A stretch of DNA of 6,679 nt from contig USAX01000105.1 of assembly GCA_900552705.1 (NCBI GenBank), forward strand, positions 1-6,679. Direction: 5' to 3'. This stretch comes from an uncultured Collinsella sp. (lineage in GTDB: Bacteria; Actinomycetota; Coriobacteriia; Coriobacteriales; Coriobacteriaceae). Below, in pieces: positions 1-6,679 of the stretch. The first letter of the stretch is position 1. Each line of letters opens with the position of its first letter. Both the position numbers and the translations under genes were made by a program. A model generated the notes under the pieces. It saw nothing but the letters and a program-made list of their open reading frames with translations, had not been told where the DNA came from and did no database searches.

Positions 1-19
1 GCTCCTAGCGCCCGCACGC

Positions 20-48
20 GGGACAAATTAATCAGGTTTGTTTGTCCC
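20..48. repeat. Small inverted repeat GGGACAAA / TTTGTCCC
   Basis: Two perfect 8-base arms (20-27 and 41-48) enclose a 13-base AT-rich loop. There is no T-tract directly after it, so it does not look like a standard terminator. It could be an operator or a small hairpin belonging to a gene left of the window. The rest of bases 1-71 shows nothing else I can support. Confidence 0.4.
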
Positions 49-71
49 AAATCTTAAGTATTTGTTCGATA

Positions 72-108
72 AAAAAGCCGAGGCCTCGTGTTGAGACCTC
101 GGCTTTTT
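72..108. terminator. Bidirectional Rho-independent terminator
   Basis: A 16-base arm (72-87) pairs with 93-108 around a 5-base loop, with a single mismatch at the twelfth-thirteenth pair (C opposite A on the plus strand, a tolerable G-U on the minus-strand RNA). The stem core is GCCGAGG/CCTCGGC. The outer ends are A5 and T5, so both strands carry a U-tract after the hairpin. It lies 34 bases past the stop codon of the amidohydrolase gene and is the natural end of that transcript. It could equally stop transcription arriving from the left. Confidence 0.9.
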
Positions 109-141
109 GTATGCGGCAACGGAGCTGTCCCTTTGACTCGT

Positions 142-1512
142 CTACGCCACACCGTCGCGGGCAAGCTCCTCGGCCAACGCCTCGGCAGGCATGGCCATAA
201 TCGCGTCGAGCTCGGCGTCCACCTCGGGAATACGCTTCACCTTGAGTTTGCGCACCAGATCACCACGGCACATCACGTACGTCGGCTCACGCAGTGCGCA
301 CAGATCATCGAGCGGGTTCTTGCGCGTTACCAAGATATCGGCAGCCTTGCCGCACTCGATCGTACCGGTCTCGCCGCCCAGCCCCAGCAGCTCGGCATTG
401 ATCTGCGTAGCCGTATGCAGCGCAAAGGCGTTGCTCACGCCCACGTACTTGGCAAAATAGGCAACCTCACGCCACATGTCGTACTGCGTCACAAACGGGC
501 AGCTCGAGTCCGTGCCCAGGCCCACCTTAACGCCAGCTTCCAGTGCGGCACGGGCGCTCTCGATGATGCCCGAACACACAATGTCGCCGTTCTTCTTTTG
601 CGTGTCGGTCGAATGGGTCTTCTCCGGATCGAGCAGCACAAACGGCAGCGCGGGGCTGATAGTGCAGGTAACGCTGGGCGCACGCCCCTCAAGCTGCGTG
701 CCCGCGGCGCCGCGGTACAGTTCCAAGATCTCGGGAGTCATCGGGGCACCGTGCTCGATCGTATCGACGCCGGCCTCAAGCGCGGCCTTCACGCCCTCGG
801 TGCTCTCGACATGAGCCATAACCGGCAGGCCCACCTCGTGCGCAGCCTTGCACGCCGCTGCGGCAACCTCGACCGGCATGCGCAGCACGCCCGGCTCACC
901 TACTTCGGTCGCGTCGAACACGCCGCCCGTCACGAACAGCTTGATGACGTCGGCACCGCGCGCATACAAGTCACGCACTTGTTCGGCCGCCTCATCGGGG
1001 GTATCGGCGACCTGCGCGAACAGCCCCGCACCGTGACCGCCCGGCACCGTGACACCCGTTCCCGGCGCCACCAGACGCGGACCCTGATACTTGCCGGCGT
1101 CGATAGCGTTGCGCACGGCAATATCGGCAAACAGCGGGTCACCCGCACCGCGCACCGTGGTCACGCCGCTTGCCAACTGCTGCTGGGCGCTGCCTTTGAG
1201 GATGTGGCGGACGATGGCGCGGCCCACGGGATTATCGAGCTTCTTCATAAGTGCGCCCGCATCGCCGGCCGAGACAGGCTTGCCCGAGCCGCACAGGTGC
1301 ACATGCATATTGATGAGGCCGGGCATGAGGTACGCGCCGGCCAGGTCGATGACCTCGGCACCTGCAGGCGCCTGCGCCACAGCACTCGGCCCCACCCACG
1401 TGATGACACCGCGCTCAACGGCCACGGCCATATCGGGTTGCGGCTCCATATGCTCCGAGCCATCCAGAATGGTCGCATTGATAAACAACGTAGAACGATC
1501 GGCAGACGCCAT
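142..1512 (-). CDS. Metal-dependent amidohydrolase (imidazolonepropionase/prolidase-like, COG1228 group)
   Basis: Probable cytoplasmic zinc hydrolase of 456 residues. The amidohydrolase metal ligands are all visible: the HxH pair (H70, H72, in PGLINMHVH), a lysine likely to be carboxylated (K191, in DVIKLFVTGG), H234 (MAHVES), H254 (TIEHGAPM) and D335 (GLGTDSS). H160 in PGGHGAG fits a substrate loop seen in prolidase-like members. An N-terminal beta segment (about 1-60) and a C-terminal one (about 390-435, GKAADILV) form the usual composite domain around the TIM barrel. The ATG at 1512 is chosen because GGAGGAG lies 6 bases upstream; the open frame extends to 1641 but has no comparable signal there. 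The substrate cannot be read from sequence: candidates are Xaa-Pro or other dipeptides, acyl-amino acids or cyclic amides, and true HutI is unlikely with no hut neighbours. It follows the nuclease-like gene on the same strand, with two palindromic elements between them. Confidence 0.9.
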   Translation of the reverse strand: MASADRSTLFINATILDGSEHMEPQPDMAVAVERGVITWVGPSAVAQAPAGAEVIDLAGAYLMPGLINMHVHLCGSGKPVSAGDAGALMKKLDNPVGRAIVRHILKGSAQQQLASGVTTVRGAGDPLFADIAVRNAIDAGKYQGPRLVAPGTGVTVPGGHGAGLFAQVADTPDEAAEQVRDLYARGADVIKLFVTGGVFDATEVGEPGVLRMPVEVAAAACKAAHEVGLPVMAHVESTEGVKAALEAGVDTIEHGAPMTPEILELYRGAAGTQLEGRAPSVTCTISPALPFVLLDPEKTHSTDTQKKNGDIVCSGIIESARAALEAGVKVGLGTDSSCPFVTQYDMWREVAYFAKYVGVSNAFALHTATQINAELLGLGGETGTIECGKAADILVTRKNPLDDLCALREPTYVMCRGDLVRKLKVKRIPEVDAELDAIMAMPAEALAEELARDGVA

Positions 1513-1518
1513 ATCGAG

Positions 1519-1525
1519 CTCCTCC
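1519..1525 (-). promoter_or_regulatory. Ribosome binding site that fixes the amidohydrolase start
   Basis: On the minus strand GGAGGAG stands 6 bases before the ATG at 1512. No such motif precedes the in-frame ATG at 1641, which would add 43 residues with no family-like character. This decides the shorter start. Confidence 0.85.
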
Positions 1526-1660
1526 CCCTCAGAAAACTTGAACATCTGTCCATTGTTATCCAGTGCAGCCCGATTGCCACAGACATATCGGTTAACGGAG
1601 GAAAGAGGGGATGTGGGGGACGGAATACGTTGCAGTCCCACCCCAGCGACACCAGGGAAA

Positions 1661-1718
1661 TGTCTCGATCTGTAACAGGTACAGGGTTATTAGGCCCTTG
1701 ATTTTACAGATCGAGACA
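1661..1718. repeat. Palindromic element copy 1 (58 bp)
   Basis: The left arm TGTCTCGATCTGTAAC (1661-1676) and the right arm TTTACAGATCGAGACA (1703-1718) are reverse complements in 15 of 16 positions, around a 26-base loop. The left side of the loop reads AGGTA as in copy 3. It lies between the nuclease-like gene and the amidohydrolase gene. No U-tract follows on either strand, which argues against a simple terminator. Its left end is exactly 80 bp from the left end of copy 2. Confidence 0.9.
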
Positions 1719-1740
1719 TTCGGTCGACGTTTCACCGGCT

Positions 1741-1799
1741 TGTCTCGATCTGTAACAATTACGAGCTCAAACAGCCTCTAAACGTTACAGATCGAGACA
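1741..1799. repeat. Palindromic element copy 2 (59 bp)
   Basis: Perfect 16-base arms (1741-1756 and 1784-1799), one base longer if the flanking T1740/A1800 pair is counted, around a 27-base loop. The right half, CTAAAC followed by the arm, is identical to that of copy 3 over 22 bases. It ends about 7 bases beyond the stop codon of the nuclease-like gene, and 22 bases separate it from copy 1. Confidence 0.92.
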
Positions 1800-1806
1800 A
1801 AACCTC

Positions 1807-2901
1807 TCAGCGCCCATACCACTGGCATCTCCACTCCTCAGCCAATTCAGCCTGCCGAGGAATACCAGCCAGCCTCATTTTCTCGACCAGCTTCCCCGGG
1901 TCTTTGAGTTCGTTAAACGTAAACCGAAGCACCTTATGCCCGAGCATTGTCAGATGAGATTCCCGCTGACGCTCTGTCACGAATGGGTCGACCGACTCCC
2001 GACCCTCGCCGTTCTGCAAGGTATACTTCCCCTTTCCGTCGAGCTCGCCGATGACACATGTTCCGTCCTCGAGCCGCCAAAAATAGTCGACACGAAACAC
2101 TTGGCTCGGATCGAGCGGGTCGCGAAACTCCACCTGCAACTCTGGCACCGGAAAACCGTATGCAATAAAGAACGCCCGAAAACGAGACTCGCCGCCGTTT
2201 TCGGACAGCCCGTCCGCATACGACGCGATCACCTGCGCTCTGCGATACCCTCGTCTGCCCTCGCAATCGGAGCGGAGGCGCTCGCACAGACCATCGTGCG
2301 ATACGCCTCTTGCCCTCAATGCAGAATCGGCAATCGCCAACCCGTACGAAAACGGCGCGAGCAGCAGGCAATCCTCCACCGTGCGCCAAAACGACGTCAC
2401 CTGCACGCCGTCAACTTGTTCAAGTGCGCCCGCCGCTTGCGGACGCAACAGCCGACATCCTGCGCTCAGCGGCACCGAGCAACCTGTCTTAACAAGATAT
2501 CGTGACCCAAGCAGATCATTCGGCACCTCCAGACCCCACAAAAGCGCCGCGTCATAGCCCCAAAACGCCCAATCGGGATGAAATTCCGCAAGCCCTTTGA
2601 TGGTCCGCAGTGCTCGCTCCGCCGGTGTCAACGTATCCCAATCATGTTGAAAGCAGAACAAATACGGCTCGGGCTCCGCAATGTCATCGGTCCCCACATG
2701 ACGCCGCAGCCACATGAGCTCGGCATTGTCGTGCGTCACAAGCAGCACGCCTAGTTCAGCCGCCTCCGTGAGCCTGGCAAGCATCCTATTCCGCGCCAAC
2801 GTGTTGCGAGCCGTATGCTTGTGTTTGAGAACGGTATTAGACACTTCCATCACCACCACATCGGACAAATGGGCCATCGCCGCCGCTGCTGCCGCCGACA
2901 A
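1807..2901 (-). CDS. Putative nuclease: AbiEi-like N-terminal region plus DUF559/Vsr-like PD-(D/E)XK domain
   Basis: Up to 364 residues, soluble, with no signal peptide or membrane segment. Residues about 30-210 resemble the winged-helix/AbiEi-antitoxin-like region found in many actinobacterial proteins (for example WAFWGYDAALLWGLEVP at 111-127). Residues about 225-345 look like a DUF559/Vsr-like nuclease fold: E238 (ESRFR), D272 (RVDYFW), E286 and D288 with K290 (ELDGKGKY), then R311/R313 and GHKVLRFTFNEL. These fit the D...(E)xD...K active-site layout, so catalysis is plausible but inferred. The start is uncertain. The frame opens at TTG 2901; ATG 2877 (356 residues) and ATG 2850 (347 residues, MEVSNTVL) are also possible, and none has a good ribosome binding site. 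The first residues are an alanine run that may be untranslated. Palindromic elements lie 1 base upstream of the TTG and about 7 bases past the stop. Sampled lines give 57-62% GC, against about 72% in gltD. Possible roles are defence, repair or element maintenance. Confidence 0.75.
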   Translation of the reverse strand: MSAAAAAAMAHLSDVVVMEVSNTVLKHKHTARNTLARNRMLARLTEAAELGVLLVTHDNAELMWLRRHVGTDDIAEPEPYLFCFQHDWDTLTPAERALRTIKGLAEFHPDWAFWGYDAALLWGLEVPNDLLGSRYLVKTGCSVPLSAGCRLLRPQAAGALEQVDGVQVTSFWRTVEDCLLLAPFSYGLAIADSALRARGVSHDGLCERLRSDCEGRRGYRRAQVIASYADGLSENGGESRFRAFFIAYGFPVPELQVEFRDPLDPSQVFRVDYFWRLEDGTCVIGELDGKGKYTLQNGEGRESVDPFVTERQRESHLTMLGHKVLRFTFNELKDPGKLVEKMRLAGIPRQAELAEEWRCQWYGR

Positions 2902-2902
2902 A

Positions 2903-2961
2903 CGTCTCGATCTGTACCAGGTAGACCGGTTTTTTGTCCCTAAACGTTACAGATCGAGACA
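2903..2961. repeat. Palindromic element copy 3 (59 bp), at the 5' end of the nuclease-like gene
   Basis: The left arm 2903-2918 (CGTCTCGATCTGTACC) and the right arm 2946-2961 (GTTACAGATCGAGACA) pair in 14 of 16 positions around a 27-base loop. The left arm differs from the consensus at its first base and at position 15. Length and layout match copies 1 and 2. It fills the space just upstream of the TTG codon at 2901 and so must contain or overlap the promoter region of that gene, if the gene has its own promoter. Confidence 0.9.
2911..2940 (-). promoter_or_regulatory. Possible promoter inside palindromic copy 3
   Basis: On the minus strand GGGACA (2935-2940; four of six bases of TTGACA) is followed after 18 bases by TACAGA (2911-2916), preceded by TGG as an extended -10. 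A start about 7 bases further on falls near 2904, just before the TTG codon at 2901. The transcript would then be leaderless or nearly so, which would explain the missing ribosome binding site. This is a weak match and an inference only. Confidence 0.3.
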
Positions 2962-3002
2962 TAAAGACAGAAGGCAAGGCAGGACAACGCCAGGTCCATC
3001 CC

Positions 3003-3710
3003 CTACTCCCACTCCTGCTCGTAGATGTTGAGTGACTTCACGTACCGCCCCTGGGCGCCCATGATGTCGCGGACCAGACGCAAGAAGAAGCTGATGCACG
3101 AGGTGTCAAAGCCATCCTGCAGGTCCTCCGGATGCACCGCACCAGGCCCATCGACCGCCGTGTCACTCAGGCGTGCGATGTCATACAGATAGAGTTGTCC
3201 CGCCGTCAGCCAGACATCGTCGACGCAGGCGAGGCGCACCGCAATCGCTCCGTCGCTCCAATGCTCCTTTTGCACGATATGCGGGTCGTAGACATCAAAG
3301 CGACGGTCGGTGCGCGTGTCCTTCAGCGCGACCATACCAGTCGCAGGATCCTTGTCCAAAATGCCAAAGCGCGAGAAATACTGCGTGTCGCGTACCTGCT
3401 CGAGCCGCTTGAGCGAGGCAGGCGAAAGCGATGCCGGCGGCTCGTCAACATACAGCTCGAGCAGCGTTTTGCCATGGCGATAGGGGCGCTCAAACAGCAG
3501 CCAATCGGTAAATGCCATGTTGTAGGCCATGATTTCGTTTTGCGAAGGCTCGGTGCAATAGCTGAGCCACGGGTCGACAATGATCTCGAACTGTTCGCGC
3601 GCCGGCTCCAAAAACTGGAACTTCCGCAGCATCCAAAAATGGGCCATGTCGGCAATATCGTTGCCGACGGCTTCAGCCAGCTCTGCTCGGTCAAAAGCGT
3701 GGTCAGTCAT
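3003..3710 (-). CDS. Unrecognised conserved-looking protein, 235 residues
   Basis: I do not recognise the family. The protein looks soluble and cytoplasmic, with no signal peptide or membrane helix. The first ~105 residues are likely helical and rich in aromatics (HFWMLRKFQFLEP at 24-36, DPWLSYCTEP at 46-55, AFTDWLLFERPYRHGKTLLELY at about 66-87). A likely beta-rich part follows at 110-178 (YFSRFGILDKD, DRRFDVYDPHIV, VWLTAGQLYLYD), and an acidic linker and C-terminal helix close it (200-235, ending EQEWE). The middle part loosely recalls the beta-barrel segment of some SEC-C-containing hypothetical proteins, but the SEC-C cysteine motif is absent, so I make no functional call. The ATG at 3710 is well supported by AGGAGG 5 bases upstream. 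It is the gene next upstream of the nuclease-like gene on the same strand, 101 bases away, with palindromic copy 3 in the gap. The GC content is uneven, with some lines near 48%. Confidence 0.8.
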   Translation of the reverse strand: MTDHAFDRAELAEAVGNDIADMAHFWMLRKFQFLEPAREQFEIIVDPWLSYCTEPSQNEIMAYNMAFTDWLLFERPYRHGKTLLELYVDEPPASLSPASLKRLEQVRDTQYFSRFGILDKDPATGMVALKDTRTDRRFDVYDPHIVQKEHWSDGAIAVRLACVDDVWLTAGQLYLYDIARLSDTAVDGPGAVHPEDLQDGFDTSCISFFLRLVRDIMGAQGRYVKSLNIYEQEWE

Positions 3711-3715
3711 GGCAT

Positions 3716-3757
3716 CCTCCTCAAACTGATAGACCTCAATTTGAGCTTACGAGGAGG
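3716..3757 (-). promoter_or_regulatory. Leader hairpin that could mask the ribosome binding site of the 235-residue protein
   Basis: On the minus strand CCTCCTC (3751-3757) is complementary to GAGGAGG (3716-3722), which contains the ribosome binding site of the gene starting at 3710. Between them, AAA and TTT can extend the helix across an 8-base bulge, and CTCAAATTGAG (3735-3745) is itself a perfect small palindrome that could form an alternative fold. The arrangement could make translation depend on RNA structure. Complementarity to a purine-rich ribosome binding site can arise by chance, so this is tentative. Confidence 0.35.
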
Positions 3758-4030
3758 GTGGGCAGCCACGACCAGCGCGGGCAAAATAGGCCTCCGGCTG
3801 CAAACCAGATGCTGACCAAACACTTGACGAAAAGCTTGACCGAAAATGCGCACCACAACAAAACAGCAGGTAGACATAGACAGCCAACCCGCCCTTTTGA
3901 GCCAGATGCCCGCAGCCACCACAGAAACAACAGGTGGCCACAGCCAAAGAAGTCGACAAATGAACACCCGTACGTCGACAAACAAGCAAATCGCTCGAAG
4001 GCGCGCAAAGAGTGTCCCCAACGACTAGAC
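3723..4030. other. Gene-free leader region with strong A-over-T skew
   Basis: No gene is supported here. In 3841-4020 I count 66 A but only 17 T on the plus strand (180 bases). Stop codons begin with T, so this skew alone explains the open frames on the plus strand, whose translation is lysine/histidine/proline-rich with no fold-like pattern. The minus-strand frames are cysteine/phenylalanine/tryptophan-rich for the same reason. Short direct repeats occur: GTCGACAAA at 3952-3960 and 3974-3982, and CTTGAC-GAAAA / CTTGACCGAAAA near 3832-3846. It presumably carries the promoter and 5' leader of the gene starting at 3710, although I see no convincing -35/-10 pair. Confidence 0.5.
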
Positions 4031-4055
4031 AAAAAAGAACGTCCCCAATGACTAG
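4014..4055. repeat. Direct repeat GTCCCCAAYGACTAG, two copies
   Basis: A 15-base sequence occurs at 4014-4028 (with C) and 4041-4055 (with T), 27 bases apart, identical in 14 of 15 positions. The second copy forms part of the left arm and centre of the gltD terminator hairpin. The first is an orphan half that cannot fold in the same way. Confidence 0.6.
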
Positions 4056-4072
4056 TCATTGAGGACGTTCTT
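4035..4072 (-). terminator. Rho-independent terminator of the gltBD operon
   Basis: Arms of 19 bases (4035-4053 and 4054-4072) pair with a single C/A mismatch, which becomes a G-U pair in the minus-strand RNA. The centre is ACTAGT, so the arms are contiguous and the real loop is a few central bases. On the minus strand the hairpin is followed by six T (complement of 4031-4036). It starts about 12 bases after the gltD stop codon. The A-run lies on one side only, so it works best for leftward transcription. Confidence 0.9.
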
Positions 4073-4083
4073 AAATGACTACT

Positions 4084-5565
<1,482 letters not shown>

Positions 5566-5570
5566 GGCAC

Positions 5571-6679
5571 TTACGCCTCCTTCTTGGTCGAAGCAACAGA
5601 GCCGGCAGCCACGGACGCAGCGCCCGCAGCACCGACCGCGACATCAAAGAGAGCGACATCCGCGGCACTCGCGCGACCGGTCACGATGTCAAACGCCAAC
5701 TCCTCGCCCTGCGCATGCGTCTTGCCCACGGCCTCGGCAGCAGCGACAATCGCCAGCACGCGCTCGTACTCGGTCGGAATGACCTTCACAAAGTGCTTGC
5801 CCATCGTCTCAAAGCTGTAGAGCAGCTTAATGCCGCGCGGGCTCTGCGTCGCGTCCACGTGCTCCTGGATGAGCGCGCGAATCTGCGCCAGCTCGTCGGC
5901 CGTCGGGGCCTTGAGCTCAACGCTCTCGTGGTTCACGCGGGCGTCGAGCGTGCCGTATTGGTCAAAGACATAGGCCACGCCGCCCGTCATACCGGCGGCA
6001 AAGTTCTGCCCGACCTCGCCCAGGATGAGCGCCAGACCGCCCGTCATGTACTCGCAGCCATGGTTGCCGCAGCCCTCGACCACCACGGTGGCACCGGAGT
6101 TACGCACGGCAAAACGCTGGCCTGCCAGGCCGTTAATAAAGCCGCGGCCGCTCGTGGCGCCAAAGAACGCCACGTTGCCCACGATGATGTTCTCGTCGAA
6201 CTTGTAGGTCGCATGCGGGTTGGGGCGTACCGACACCTCGCCGCCCGAAAGGCCCTTGCCAAAGTAGTCGTTGGCGTCGCCGCACACGTTAAGCGTAATG
6301 CCGCGCGGCAGGAAGGCGCCAAAGCTCTGACCGGCCGAACCATCGCAATCGATGGTGATGGAGCCGGCGGGCAGGCCCTCGGGATGCGCCTTGGTCACCG
6401 CGTTGCCCAAAATAGTGCCCACACAGCGGTTGACGTTGGCGATATCGGCGCGGAAGCGAATCGGACGCAGGTGCGCACGGGCATCGGCCGTATAGGGCAC
6501 AAACAACGTGGAGTCGAGCGTCTTGTCGAGCTCGCTGTCCGCGGCCATCTGCGGCAGGAAGTGGCGACCGTCGGCGCCCGGAATATGGGCACCAAACTCG
6601 CAGGTCGCGCTCGCCAGCACGGGCGACAGATCGAGCAGGTTAGCCTTGCGGTTGCCCGGGACCTCGATCTGGCGCAAGC
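5571..6679 (-). CDS. gltB: Glutamate synthase, large (alpha) subunit, C-terminal part (cut by window edge)
   Basis: The frame is open to the right edge, so only the last ~368 codons are present; the TTG near 6677 is an internal leucine, not a start. This part covers the end of the synthase/FMN region and the whole GXGXG beta-helix domain, which positions the glutaminase and synthase sites of the alpha subunit. Visible repeats, numbered from the first complete codon, include GSAGQSFGAFLPRGITLNVCG (113-133), DYFGKGLSGGEVSV (137-150), GNVAFFGATSGRGFINGLAG (167-186), VVVEGCGNHGCEYMTGG (198-214) and GEVGQNFAAGMTGGVAYVFD (220-239). The conserved KHFVKVIPTEYERVL follows at 294-308. The last ~35 residues are an alanine/valine-rich tail ending STKKEA with no motif. 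The amidotransferase domain and 3Fe-4S ligands lie outside the window. The stop is followed after 5 bases by gltD. Confidence 0.96.
   Translation of the reverse strand, partial: LRQIEVPGNRKANLLDLSPVLASATCEFGAHIPGADGRHFLPQMAADSELDKTLDSTLFVPYTADARAHLRPIRFRADIANVNRCVGTILGNAVTKAHPEGLPAGSITIDCDGSAGQSFGAFLPRGITLNVCGDANDYFGKGLSGGEVSVRPNPHATYKFDENIIVGNVAFFGATSGRGFINGLAGQRFAVRNSGATVVVEGCGNHGCEYMTGGLALILGEVGQNFAAGMTGGVAYVFDQYGTLDARVNHESVELKAPTADELAQIRALIQEHVDATQSPRGIKLLYSFETMGKHFVKVIPTEYERVLAIVAAAEAVGKTHAQGEELAFDIVTGRASAADVALFDVAVGAAGAASVAAGSVASTKKEA

Noticed and set aside
1613..1641. GTGGGGGAC / GTCCCAC inverted repeat upstream of the amidohydrolase gene
   Set aside because: Pairing requires skipping two G residues and leaves a 13-base loop; too weak to call a structure.
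88..1701. A 537-codon open frame on the plus strand opposite the amidohydrolase gene
   Set aside because: It is arginine/histidine-rich with no fold or motif, runs through the terminator and a palindromic element, and lies opposite a gene with complete metal-ligand motifs. It is a typical antisense open frame of GC-rich DNA.
1661..1799. The two tandem palindromes read as transcription terminators or as a short CRISPR-like array
   Set aside because: No T-tract follows on either strand, and the loops of 26-27 bases are unusually long for terminators. Only two tandem copies with palindromic arms and no cas genes exist, so CRISPR is not supported.
1653..2967. Target-site duplications flanking the palindrome-bounded unit
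   Set aside because: The bases outside copy 1 (left) and copy 3 (right) show no matching direct repeat, so insertion by a duplicating transposase is not supported.
3758..4051. A 97-codon plus-strand open frame starting with GTG directly after GAGGAGG
   Set aside because: There is no spacing between the purine run and the start codon, the protein is low-complexity lysine/histidine/proline/asparagine, the frame ends inside the terminator hairpin, and the shortage of T explains the lack of stop codons.
3736..4059. Overlapping minus-strand open frames of 80-107 codons, cysteine- and phenylalanine-rich, one with a CCFCGGCGH run that hints at a zinc site
   Set aside because: The longest starts inside the gltD terminator, none has a ribosome binding site, and the composition follows from the A/T skew. 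There is no second cysteine pair at zinc-ribbon spacing.
6606..6618. ACAGATCGAG within gltB, resembling the palindrome arm
   Set aside because: It is a 10-base partial match inside conserved coding sequence (LLDLSP), with no second arm nearby; best taken as chance.

Overview
The window looks like chromosomal DNA from a high-GC member of the Actinomycetota. The style of the genes and of the intergenic hairpins suggests Coriobacteriia, possibly Collinsella, but this is an impression and no search backs it. All five genes I accept lie on the minus strand, so transcription runs from right to left.

Right half (about 4031-6679): a conventional core-metabolism operon. The 3' part of gltB (large subunit of NADPH glutamate synthase, cut by the window edge) is followed after 5 bases by a complete gltD (small subunit). 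The operon ends in a strong hairpin terminator at 4035-4072. Together the two products make glutamate from glutamine and 2-oxoglutarate.

Middle (about 1661-4034): an accessory-looking stretch with visibly lower GC than its surroundings. Reading leftwards it holds a gene-free leader of about 320 bases with extreme A-over-T skew, an unrecognised 235-residue protein (3003-3710) whose ribosome binding site may be masked by a hairpin, and a protein of up to 364 residues (1807-2901). The latter appears to join an AbiEi-like N-terminal region to a C-terminal DUF559/Vsr-like PD-(D/E)XK nuclease domain. That gene is tightly bracketed by three copies of a 58-59 bp palindromic element with 16-base arms close to TGTCTCGATCTGTAAC: one abuts its start and two stand in tandem, exactly 80 bp apart, just past its stop. 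This nuclease-plus-palindromes unit is the most interesting thing in the window.

Left part (1-1512): a complete zinc-type amidohydrolase gene of the imidazolonepropionase/prolidase-like group, ending in a bidirectional terminator at 72-108. The first 60 bases hold only a small inverted repeat belonging to whatever lies further left.
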